From Pseudomonas bijieensis (lineage in GTDB: Bacteria > Pseudomonadota > Gammaproteobacteria > Pseudomonadales > Pseudomonadaceae): a DNA stretch of 64,000 bases. This document shows, piece by piece, positions 55,704 to 64,000 of the stretch. Positions within the stretch are counted from its first letter, which is position 1. The number at the start of each line of letters is the position of its first letter. The stretch lies in the NCBI RefSeq assembly GCF_013347965.1, contig NZ_CP048810.1, positions 2,356,001 to 2,420,000 of the forward strand. The letters are read 5' to 3'. The translations under genes were made by a program, and so were the position numbers. The notes under the pieces are model-generated. The model had not been told where the DNA came from. It did not search any database and saw only the letters and a program-made list of their open reading frames with translations.

Positions 55704-56069
55704 TCAGGCTTCAGCGCTGAACAACAAGCTGTTTGCATCATTCAAACTGTTGGCCAGCTTCAGAACTTCTTCGTTCGGGATCTGGCGAATCACTTCACCG
55801 GAACCGCTGGCAATCACTTTGACCACTACTTTGCCTGAAGGCTCATCAATAGAGAACTCCAGGTTGCGCTTGACCGACTGAACGAACTTCTCGATTTCCT
55901 GAACGGCCTTCTTGAGTTTGTCCTGCTCGGCGGCAGCGTCTTTAGGCGCTTGCTTGACCGGGGTTACGTTAGCAACCTCGGCTTGAGGCTTCTCCACGGG
56001 CTTGTCGACCACTGTGGGTACCGGCTTCGCCGCTGGATAAGACAAGTTCAGCTTCACGCTCATATCCAT
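55704..56069 (-). CDS. flaG: FlaG protein
   Basis: The 121-residue protein has a variable Pro/Val/Lys-rich N-terminal half and the conserved FlaG domain NLEFSIDEPSGKVVVKVIASGSGEVIRQIPNEEVLKLA. It influences filament length. Several tandem in-frame start codons exist; the ATG giving MDMSVKLNL has an AAGAGG site at the best spacing. It follows fliC by 72 bases without a visible terminator. Confidence 0.9.
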   Translation of the reverse strand: MDMSVKLNLSYPAAKPVPTVVDKPVEKPQAEVANVTPVKQAPKDAAAEQDKLKKAVQEIEKFVQSVKRNLEFSIDEPSGKVVVKVIASGSGEVIRQIPNEEVLKLANSLNDANSLLFSAEA

Positions 56070-56141
56070 GTCCATCACCTCTTGAACGGAAAAAGCGAGA
56101 GAGCACGCAAGCGCACTCCCCCGCTAAAACTCATCCGGCTA

Positions 56142-56990
56142 TTACTGAAGCAGCTTCAGCACAGCGGATGGCAGTTGGTTGGCCTGGGCCAGAACCGAAG
56201 TAGACGCTTGCTGCAGAGTCTGCTGCTTGGTCAGTTGTGCAGTTTCAGCAGCAAAGTCGGTATCTTGTACGCGACCCAGTGCAGCACTGGCGTTTTCGTT
56301 GATGTTCTGCAGGTTGGAGATGGTGCTGGCGAAACGGTTTTGTGCAGCACCGAGGTCAGCACGGGAGCTGTTGATGGTTGCCAGTGCCGAGTCGATCGCA
56401 GTGATGGCAGCCGAGAAGTTGGTTTCAGCAATGGCGCTGGTGGAGCCAGCGATGGTGATTGCCGAACCTACACCCATGGTGTCAGCATCGAAGCTGGCGC
56501 TCAGGGTCAGCGTGATCTGGTTGGAGGCACCAGAGTTGGAGCCGACCTGGAAGGTCATGGTGCTGGCGGTACCGTCAAGCAGGTTCTTGCCGTTCAAGTT
56601 GGTGCTGTTGGCAATACGGGTCAGCTCGGCGCTCATCTGCGAGAACTCTTTGTTCAGAGCGTCACGATCGGTTGAGCTGTTGCTGTCGTTGCGAGACTGA
56701 ACAGCCAGTTCACGCATACGTTGCAGGATGTTGGTTTGTTCCTGCATCGCGCCTTCAGCGGTCTGCGCCATCGAAATACCATCGTTGGCGTTCTTGATCG
56801 CCATGGTCTGACCGCGGATTTGCGAGGTCATGCGGGTAGCGATCTGCAGGCCGGCAGCGTCGTCTTTGGCGCTGTTGATTTTCAGGCCGGAAGACAGACG
56901 GGTCATCGAAGTGGACAGAGCATCGGAAGCCTTGTTCAGGTTCTTCTGAACGTTCAACGATGTGACGTTAGTGTTTACTGTTAAAGCCAT
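56142..56990 (-). CDS. fliC: Flagellin FliC
   Basis: The 282-residue flagellin has conserved D0/D1 ends and a short, Ser/Thr-rich central domain (about residues 145-205), typical of the small pseudomonad flagellin type. The N-terminal D1 region contains the plant-immunity epitope flg22 core RLSSGLKINSAKDDAAGLQ (residues 31-49). The C-terminus ends QLPSAVLKLLQ. A sigma-28 promoter precedes it. The serines and threonines of the centre are the likely glycosylation sites. Confidence 0.96.
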   Translation of the reverse strand: MALTVNTNVTSLNVQKNLNKASDALSTSMTRLSSGLKINSAKDDAAGLQIATRMTSQIRGQTMAIKNANDGISMAQTAEGAMQEQTNILQRMRELAVQSRNDSNSSTDRDALNKEFSQMSAELTRIANSTNLNGKNLLDGTASTMTFQVGSNSGASNQITLTLSASFDADTMGVGSAITIAGSTSAIAETNFSAAITAIDSALATINSSRADLGAAQNRFASTISNLQNINENASAALGRVQDTDFAAETAQLTKQQTLQQASTSVLAQANQLPSAVLKLLQ

Positions 56991-57070
56991 GACGAATTCC
57001 TCGTTGGTTGGGTACTGCGGCTTCCGGCCCTGGCAACCGCCGGGTGTGGCCTAGAGAACCTTCGTAATAG

Positions 57071-57097
57071 TTATCGTCGGGTTGGGAACTTGCTTGA
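57071..57097 (-). promoter_or_regulatory. Sigma-28 (FliA) promoter of fliC
   Basis: The minus strand reads TCAAGCAA-N11-GACGATAA, fitting the FliA consensus TAAAGTTT-N11-GCCGATAA in spacing and most -10 positions, about 81 bases before the fliC ATG. Confidence 0.72.
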
Positions 57098-57211
57098 GGG
57101 CTTTTTTCCAAAAATTTGCTAGCAGACTGCCACCCCTTGTGAAACAAGGGCTTAGCCACTGAAAAAAGCCCGAAAAGTGACGTCAAGAAACCGCTCGACA
57201 AAATTGCGGAC

Positions 57212-57248
57212 AAAAAAATAGCGCTGCAGGTCAAACCCGAAGCGCTAT
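57212..57248 (-). terminator. Terminator after the ketoacyl synthase gene
   Basis: On the minus strand ATAGCGCT...AGCGCTAT followed by seven T forms a textbook terminator 18 bases downstream of the stop. It isolates the glycosylation genes from fliC. Confidence 0.88.
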
Positions 57249-57265
57249 ACAGGAGGTGTTTTCAA

Positions 57266-58192
57266 TCAGTCGCGATAAAGAATGGCGGAGCCCCACGACA
57301 GGCCGACACCGAAACCGCTGATCGCCACGCGCTTCCAGTCGGCATCCAGGACGTGTTTTTCCAGCAGCAGTGGAATGCTCGACGACACGGTATTCCCGGT
57401 CTCGACCATGTCCTTGATGAACTTCTCCGGCTCGCCTTCGAAACGACGCGCCACGGCATCGACAATCGCCGCGCTGCCCTGGTGAATACAGAACGCATCA
57501 ATGTCGCTGGCCAGCAGTGACGATTCGCTCAGCAGCTCGTGCAAATGAGCCGGCACTTTCAGTAAGGCGAAATTGAACACCTGGCGACCATTCATGAAGA
57601 ACACGCCGTCGCTGACCTTCAGGTGCGGCGCGCCGGAACCATCGGTACCGAACTTGGCCTTGCCCAGTTGCCAAGTGGCGTCCTCGGCCATCCAGGTAGC
57701 GGTGGCAGCGTCGCCAAACAACATCGTGGTATTGCGATCTTCAGGGTCAACGATTTTCGAATAGGGATCGGCCGTCACCAGCAGGCCGTTCTTCAAGCCC
57801 GTCGCTTCCATGAAACCCTTCAAGGCATAAATGCCATATACGTAGCCCGAGCAGCCCAGGGAGATATCAAACGCCGCGACATGAGTCGGCAGGCCCAGCT
57901 TGTCCTGCACGATCGCGGCGGTATGAGGCAAGCCCTCTTCGTCACCGTTTTGCGTCACCACAATCAGCGCATCGATGGACTCACGCTTGAGGTCCGGATT
58001 ATTGGCGAACAAGGCGTTCACCGCTTCGACACACAAGTCCGAAGTTTCCTGCTCGGCACTTTTGCGTGGCAGGAAGGCTGAACCGATCTTTCCAAGGATG
58101 AACTCTTCATCCTTCTCGAATTTGGCACCCTGAGCGTAGTTATCCACACCAGCGGTCGGCACGTAACTCGCTATGCTTTTTATGCCAATCAT
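57266..58192 (-). CDS. 3-oxoacyl-ACP synthase III-like enzyme of the flagellin glycosylation island
   Basis: The 308-residue thiolase-fold protein has the FabH triad Cys114 (DISLGCSGYVYG), His237 (CIHQGSAAIVDAV) and Asn267 (ETGNTVSSSIP). It lies next to fliC, where pseudomonads keep a FabH-like gene inside the flagellin-glycosylation island. There it is thought to help make an acyl group for the modified sugar rather than membrane fatty acid; that role is inferred. The second of two adjacent ATGs has a GGGAA site at proper spacing. Confidence 0.85.
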   Translation of the reverse strand: MIGIKSIASYVPTAGVDNYAQGAKFEKDEEFILGKIGSAFLPRKSAEQETSDLCVEAVNALFANNPDLKRESIDALIVVTQNGDEEGLPHTAAIVQDKLGLPTHVAAFDISLGCSGYVYGIYALKGFMEATGLKNGLLVTADPYSKIVDPEDRNTTMLFGDAATATWMAEDATWQLGKAKFGTDGSGAPHLKVSDGVFFMNGRQVFNFALLKVPAHLHELLSESSLLASDIDAFCIHQGSAAIVDAVARRFEGEPEKFIKDMVETGNTVSSSIPLLLEKHVLDADWKRVAISGFGVGLSWGSAILYRD

Positions 58193-58431
58193 CATGGCTT
58201 CCCGATCATAAATAGCTACTGAATATGTACCCCAGCAACGCGGAGGGGGTGCTTCAACGATTGAACCTCGGACCTGCATACGACGCTCGATGAGCTGAAC
58301 GCCTATTCGATCCGGGAGACACAATACAATGAAGATGCACTTTATGACCTATGCGTCACGCCGTTTTGTTCATCAAGTGATTTATCAAGCTGCATGGGCT
58401 CGTATCACAGCGGGAGGAGAACCCGAGTATT

Positions 58432-59478
58432 TCAGGGATTTTCGCGGATCCATCGGGCCATGCAATCGATGGATTGATCCAGCGATGTCCAATCATCCAG
58501 CCCCAACGCTCGGGCCTTTTCAATATCAGGCACATAATAGGAGCGCGCCTGGGCGGCATCGTCGACACCCAGTATCCTCACCGATTTGCCCGGCGCGATG
58601 CGGTCAACGACTTTATAGGCCAGCTCCGCTATCGTGAGTCCTTTGTCCGACCCAACGTTGTAAGCATTTGCCGCAGCCCCCCGCGCCAACAAAGTCAACA
58701 ACCAACCCGCCAAGTCAGCCCCATGAAGATAGCTTCGCACTGCCCGGCCACTTGACTGAAGCAACAACTCGTCCTTCCACAACGCATCCCTGACGAAGTT
58801 ACCGATTGCAAAATGCGCGTCAAGCGCGATTCCCGGCCCGGAAAAAGCAAAACAACGCGCCAGGATGACGTCCAGTCCGTAGCGCTGACCGTAAATGACC
58901 GCCAGGGTCTCCTGAGCACGCTTGGCCTCGGCATAGGCGCTGCTGACCAGATGGCTGGCGCAGGACGACGGGTTGTCTTCCGAAACCGGCCGACCAAATT
59001 CGAGAGGCCCGTATTGCGCTCCCGTTCCGGTAAATAGAACGCGCCGTACCCCCGTCCGTAGAGCCAGATCGAGTACATGACGGGCCCCATTCAGGATTGT
59101 GTCAAAGATTCGCAAGGGATCAGCTTGAGCCCCCGCCAGAGTGTCGGTAGCCGCGTGCAGTACAAGGTCGAAATGACGCGCCTGTATGAAATCCAGAGGC
59201 GACTGGACATCATGCTGCAACCAGGTGATCCAGCCCGGATCGCTGTACTCGGGGTATTCAGACAAAAACGCCCGAGGCGATCGCGAAATCGCCGTCACGT
59301 CGATACACGCTCCCCCAAGATTCAGATGGGCAATCGTGGCAAGTATCCATTTGCCAAAAAAACCCGTGCAACCTGTGAGCAGGATCCGTTGGCCCGCCAG
59401 CAGATCCCGCGGCTGCAGATGACAAACGATTCGCTGGATATCGGCAGCGACGACAGAGGATCCCAGGCTCACTTTCAT
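58432..59478 (-). CDS. NAD-dependent sugar epimerase/dehydratase
   Basis: The 348-residue extended SDR has the NAD motif TGCTGFFG (residues 35-42), the catalytic Tyr182/Lys186 (SAYAEAK) and a substrate region ending YYVPDIEKARALGLDDWTSLDQSI. It is related to dTDP-glucose 4,6-dehydratases and UDP-sugar epimerases and probably supplies the sugar for flagellin glycosylation. The exact reaction is not readable. The ATG has no well-spaced ribosome site; a GTG two codons later fits GAGG better. The start is 2 bases from the upstream gene's stop. Confidence 0.8.
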   Translation of the reverse strand: MKVSLGSSVVAADIQRIVCHLQPRDLLAGQRILLTGCTGFFGKWILATIAHLNLGGACIDVTAISRSPRAFLSEYPEYSDPGWITWLQHDVQSPLDFIQARHFDLVLHAATDTLAGAQADPLRIFDTILNGARHVLDLALRTGVRRVLFTGTGAQYGPLEFGRPVSEDNPSSCASHLVSSAYAEAKRAQETLAVIYGQRYGLDVILARCFAFSGPGIALDAHFAIGNFVRDALWKDELLLQSSGRAVRSYLHGADLAGWLLTLLARGAAANAYNVGSDKGLTIAELAYKVVDRIAPGKSVRILGVDDAAQARSYYVPDIEKARALGLDDWTSLDQSIDCMARWIRENP

Positions 59479-59480
59479 CC

Positions 59481-62400
59481 TCAATGAACCAACCAGCTGT
59501 CACGCCACACGGCAAGCGCTGCGCCATCAAGCATCCAGTCCTGGCGGACGCGGGCCTGCAACACATCCCCGAGCGCTGCTGCAGCGTCGAGATCCTGTAT
59601 ATGGGCACGGATGGCGCCCACCCAAGCCTCGAAACGGTTTTCGACCCTCTTGGCAGGCAAGTCACCGCGATAAGCCTCGATATCGGAGCAAATAACCGGC
59701 ACACCGCACGCTCCGAACTCAAGCAGGCGGATATTTCCCTTGCATCGATTGAACAAGTTGTCCTCGAGCGGAGCCAGGGCCAGATCGAGGTCCAACGAAG
59801 CCAGTTTCGCTGGGTATTCATCGATAGCCACCGCGTCATGATATTCACGAATAAACGAACGCAGATGCACCGGGCAGGCCCCCTAGAATCACCCAGTCGA
59901 CTTCACTGGCAAGCTCCTTGATGACATTAGAGAGCATTTCCAGCTCACCAGTGCTGTGTAATGTCCCGACCCAGCCCACCCTCGGCTTGCCAGCACGACG
60001 ACGCCCCCCTTGCAGTTCCTTCCAATCAAGGGGATCGAGCCGCGTCTTTACAATTTTGATGTCGGCATTGAAGCCATCGAATACCTGGGCCATGAAATCA
60101 GTGGAGACCACCAGTCGGTCCATATACGAAAGCCCTTGGCGCAAGGCACCGAGTACATCCGGTGGCAGTTGTCGATAGTGAGGACTCTTGGCCGACAGAT
60201 TGGGCAGGTAGAGATCCAGGTCAAAAACCTTGAAGGACTGGGTAAAAAGCCTTCACCTGGCGCATGGTTTCCAGTTGCTCGGCACGCACGTATTGTTGGA
60301 ACACCACCACGTCCGGGTTGTAGCGCTCCACATCAACCACTGACAGCGCCTGGTTGGCCAGAGCCCCCTCCAGAGCACCTGTATCACGCATGGCATTGAA
60401 TGGTTGGACGATTCGATGCCGGACGCTGTCAGGCTCGCCCGCCGGGTGCGCCAGAACGGAGGGAATCGAGGCAAACGTCGACAAAGGCTGCCAGGACAGC
60501 GACGACTCCCCAACGCGGAACGTGCGTTCGTTCTCCAGGGAAAAATTTGGATTGTAGGCACGATCCCGGGCCAGCGCTGGCAACCAGCGCTGGTAGAGGC
60601 GGTCCAACTGAGCCGGTGTCACCTCAACCGCTCCAGACTCACCGACAAGCATTTGTACACGAGGCGTCCATACGTTCAGATAACCGGCTCGCTGAAGTTT
60701 CAGGCAAAGATCGACATCCGCCCAAGGAACCAGCTCCTCATCGAAACCACCCACCTCGGCAAACAGCGCCTGACGCACCATCAAGCACTGACCACTGAGC
60801 GCCGAATAATTCTGGTCGACCTGCAGACGCTGCATGTAGCCATCCGAGTCGCCTGGCATCCGGGCGAAAGGGCTCGAAACCGTCCCACCCACCCCTAGCA
60901 CCAGGCCGGCATGGCGAATAGTGCCGTCTCCGGCAATCAACTTGGCGCCAACGCACCCCACTTCAGGGCGCATGGCATGGTTAAGTAACTGCTCCAGCCA
61001 GCCATTGGCAATGACTCCGATACTGGCATCCAAAAACAACAGGAACTCACCGCGCGCGTCACTCACCGCCTGGTTTCGAATGACTTCAGGTGAAAAGGCC
61101 GCAGGGAATCGCAGCACCCGTAAATGGCCAATACCCAGTTGTTCGATACCCGACAACCAGCTACACATGGTCGCGTCTTCATTGCCGCGATCCAATAGCA
61201 GCAGCTCGTAGTTACCGTAGCCGGTGTTCTCCAGCAAGCTGTCCACGCAACGCTGTAGATGCGCCAGTTGTCCGTCCGCCACAATCAGGATACTGACCGC
61301 AGGCGCGGTCGAGTGTCCATAATCCACTTCGTAGCGTCCGGGCAATCGAGAGCCAACCTGCGACGCTTCGAAACCGCGCGCACGCAGATGGCGCTCGATG
61401 ACTTGCCGCTCCTGAACATTATCCTCAAGCAGCAAAACGTCACCGACGATCAGCGGCTCGCTCATGTGCCCCAACCCCTCGAACCCGGATGCCTCAATCA
61501 TCCGAAGGATGAATTCGAGTTCAAAAGCATCGGGAAACGCTGTCGTGAAGCCACCCATTTTCAGCCAGACATCGCGGCGCAACAGCCAATGTCGCGCCAT
61601 GCTGGCCGGGAAACTGAGCAGCAGATCGAGGTTGATATCCGGACGCAACGCCAAACTCAGGCTGCCGTCTTCAAAACGCATAACTTCATCAGCATAGATC
61701 GCCCGGCAATCAGGCGTAGCCGTCATCTCCAGTGCTGCGCTCAGCAGACCGCTGGCGGTAAACGTTTCACCGGCATGGACAATGACGAATACATCGCATA
61801 CCTGTTCACCAATGACCCGATTCAAGGTTTCGACCGCCTCAAGCGGGTCGAACTTGAAAACCCGCTTGTTGTCGCAAGCAATATCGGCAGTGGTCAATAC
61901 GACGGGCTGGAATGTCGCAGGCAAGCCATTGTGTTGGGCAAGGCTTTCAAGGGTTTCGTTCAGCCGCAGGAGCGCACCGTCCGGATCCAGGATAAAAATG
62001 CCGAAAACAGGTGTCTGGGAGTGCCCCAGATGCTGGTCGACCAACCTGCGTTGCACCACATTTGGCTGGCGAGCCGCGAGCCAATGGGCGTCGTGGCACT
62101 TGATGGGACGGGCAGCATAGGCCAACGCGGCGGTCTGTGTTACCTCGATGAAGTAATCGAGCGAGGTCCAGAAGTTTTCCTGATGCTTCAACAGGCTTTG
62201 ACGCAGAAGCGGTGCCGTCTGGCGAGCCGTCTCGATGGCCTGCGGTGTATTGCCCCACGCTACGCCATAACTATTGTTTTCATGATTGGACAACGGCCGG
62301 GGGGCGTATTGACTGGGAATCACCACCGCAACGCAACCGCATAAGGCGGCTTCAGCAGCCAGGCCCGAAGGCTCCGAGCAATAGAAGAATTCGCACTGCT

Positions 62401-62992
62401 GGAAAACTGCCGCCAGTTCCTCCCAGGAGCCCGGACTTCCCGGGGTGATTTCGATCGAGTCCGCCGCCAGCAGTGCCGGGTCGATGAGGGCCTTGCCCTG
62501 TCGGCCCTGGTAATAACAGACTTTCCCCGGGATGCGTTGCGTGGGATCCACCGGCGGGCAGAAAATGCTGACATCGACGGCGGGCATGTACAGCACGCGG
62601 TCTTGCGTCATGCCCGGTTGCAACAACTCTCGGGTATAGGAAAACAGGATGTCGTCTTTTTCGAACGGACTGATCGCCCGAAGAAAACCGGGTTGATTGA
62701 GTAGGTAGCGCACAACCACATTGGCGCCCATTGGGTTGCCGTCCACCACCTCGGGATAGATGACGATCGGCTCCACCTTTTGCGCCTTGTGCAATGCCGT
62801 CACGTCGTTGGTCAGGCGCGGCGTCATCAGTCGCGGGTTCAGGACCGCGGACGAAATATAGGCTTCATAACCCGAACGAACCAATGCATCGCACAGCATG
62901 TGCAGAACACGAATACCCGCTGAGTTGCGCCGGTAATCCGGCGACATGATGTAGTAGGGACTCGGCCTCTCGGCAAACAATGAACGATGCAT
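59481..62992 (-). pseudogene. Large multi-domain flagellin glycosyltransferase gene with two frameshifts
   Basis: Three overlapping-frame segments join into one protein of about 1,170 residues. The first (923 residues) has a GT-B-like domain (YYIMSPDYRRNSAGIRVLHML...FFYCSEPSGLAAEAALCGC), a family-2-like domain and a second family-2 domain (VSILIVADG...GEFLLFLDASIG). It leaves frame near 60240, where the sequence should continue SFKVFDLDLYLPNLSAKSPH. The second segment runs to about 59880 and the third starts VHLRSFIREYHD and ends at the GT-1 tail (EFGACGVPVICSDIEAYRG). The size and position resemble Fgt1-type flagellin glycosyltransferases of P. syringae. If the breaks are real, the C-terminal glycosyltransferase domain is lost. 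Confidence 0.75.
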
Positions 62993-63142
62993 CTAAGCGC
63001 TCCTGACTTCCTGGTACCACATCAAAACCAATGCAATTGTCCGGTCGCCTATCAGCAACGACACCTTCGACAATCTAATCCTGTCCAGCCTGAACATTTG
63101 CCGTGACGTCGGCAGGACCGATACGTCACTTCGCAGCGGTCA

Positions 63143-64000
63143 TCAGAGCTGTCTGATGGAGTTGTCGTAGTGCTCGAATACCACTTCTCCGGAGTGGTTG
63201 TAATCGGCAAACGACATGTCTTTTTTAGGCACACGCCATTCGCCATACACGAAGTCGAGATAGCCGAAAGCATCATTGGGCGCTTTCAACGACACGCCGA
63301 ATAATTGGAGGTCGTCGAAGCCTTCGAAATGCGCTTGCGGGCAAAACCATTCAGGCATGGCGCCAATCACTACCGCCGATCCATCACGCCGCACACGACG
63401 GGCAATGTCCGTCTCGAACGGGATGATCTGGTCGCCCCCTTCGGCGTTCTCGCAAGTAATCCTGATGGCAAAATCAAACCCATGGGTGGCGATCAGTTCA
63501 ACATTCCACACCACGCCGTCGCGTTGCGGCAGGCGGTGCTTATTGCTACGTACCAGCGCAACAAGGGCCTCGAATTGAGCATCGTTTACCGAGAAGTCAA
63601 TGTCGTCATCCCAAGGAATGAAATCACCTTCACGTAGCGCCCCCAACAACGTACCGAAGTCGAGGTAGAGGTCGATCCCGGCAGCGTCCGTCAGCGCGCC
63701 CAGCGTCACGACCAGCTCGCGGGCAACTGCCTTGGTTTGTGGGTGGGAGAACGGGTGCACATCGCGCATGCCCTTCATCTCACGCTTACCCGGAATGACG
63801 GTAGGTATGTCTCCCAAGCCCAGCGTTTCAAGCTGAGCCAGGATGCTTTGCGACCAGACGCTGGTGATGACGATCACTTCACACCCACTGGCGACGATCT
63901 GATCGGCAGCGATAACCGGATAACCAAAGAATGCCTGCCCCTGCTTTTGTGGGTCGTTATCCACGATCGCGAGAATGTCCAGGTCGCGGTTTTGTTCGAT
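63143..64000 (-). CDS. LicD-family protein (5' end beyond the window)
   Basis: The frame is open to the window edge (IEQNRDLDILAIVDND), so the N-terminus is missing. The visible 285 residues include a Rossmann-like piece (VDNDPQKQGQAFFGYPVI), a linker, and a LicD nucleotidyl/phosphotransferase domain with the signature LYLDFGTLLGALREGDFIPWDDDIDFSV. LicD proteins transfer phosphocholine-type groups to sugars. In this cluster it may decorate the flagellin glycan, which is an inference. About 150 bases without a clear signal separate its stop from the glycosyltransferase start. Confidence 0.82.
   Translation of the reverse strand: MEQNRDLDILAIVDNDPQKQGQAFFGYPVIAADQIVASGCEVIVITSVWSQSILAQLETLGLGDIPTVIPGKREMKGMRDVHPFSHPQTKAVARELVVTLGALTDAAGIDLYLDFGTLLGALREGDFIPWDDDIDFSVNDAQFEALVALVRSNKHRLPQRDGVVWNVELIATHGFDFAIRITCENAEGGDQIIPFETDIARRVRRDGSAVVIGAMPEWFCPQAHFEGFDDLQLFGVSLKAPNDAFGYLDFVYGEWRVPKKDMSFADYNHSGEVVFEHYDNSIRQL

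Noticed and set aside
58329..58637. Plus-strand small open frame upstream of the ketoacyl synthase gene
   Set aside because: It runs into the antisense of the epimerase gene, has no ribosome site and matches no known family.

Overview
The window is chromosomal DNA of a Pseudomonas, most likely from the P. fluorescens group. The support is gene content and order: the polar-flagellum cluster fliC-flaG-fliD-fliST-fleQSR-fliEFGHIJ-fliK-fliLMNOPQR-flhB-flhA-flhF-fleN-fliA-cheYZAB-motCD, followed by ccmABCDEFGHI. MotC/MotD, FleN and HsbA/HsbR/HptB are typical of Pseudomonas. GC content is high, and the intergenic gaps carry REP/REPIN elements of the GTGGGAGC...GCTCGCG type. No rRNA, tRNA, CRISPR array or prophage is visible.

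Left part (1-7400): the end of an N-acetylglutaminylglutamine synthetase gene and its M42-type peptidase partner (dipeptide osmoprotectant system), a YheU protein, a CsrA/Rsm RNA-binding regulator, small membrane proteins, an SDR oxidoreductase, an LTA-synthase-like membrane sulfatase and a proline-rich lipoprotein.

7389-14354 (minus strand): a complete ccmABCDEFGHI operon for cytochrome c maturation. Divergent from it are two plus-strand genes, a second FliK-like protein and a stand-alone FlhB C-terminal domain (FlhX-like). An intact IS110/IS1111-family element (about 16721-17950) separates them from the chemotaxis genes.

17970-56990 (minus strand): the flagellar/chemotaxis block. It supplies the export gate (FlhA, FlhB, FliOPQR), ATPase complex (FliHIJ), basal body and C-ring (FliEFGMN), regulators (FleQ, FleS/R, FliA, FleN, FlhF), chemotaxis core (CheA, B, W, Y, Z plus ParA/ParP-like placement proteins), stator MotC/MotD, filament and cap proteins with their chaperones, and the HptB-HsbR-HsbA relay embedded between fliJ and fliK. 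Sequence-visible sigma-54 promoters precede fliD, fleSR, fliE, fliK, fliL and flhA. Sigma-28 promoters precede fliC and fliST. This matches the known FleQ -> RpoN -> FliA cascade.

57266-64000 (minus strand): a probable flagellin-glycosylation island, with a ketoacyl-ACP synthase III-like enzyme, an NAD-dependent sugar epimerase/dehydratase, a very large multi-domain glycosyltransferase and a LicD-type protein cut by the window edge.

Quality flag: fliL, fliK and the large glycosyltransferase gene (twice) are each broken by what looks like a single-base change in or next to a short homopolymer. Either the assembly has homopolymer errors, or the strain has lesions in flagellar genes. The most interesting unexplained signal is a set of four FliM-like 'DEFEALL' repeats in the CheA linker.
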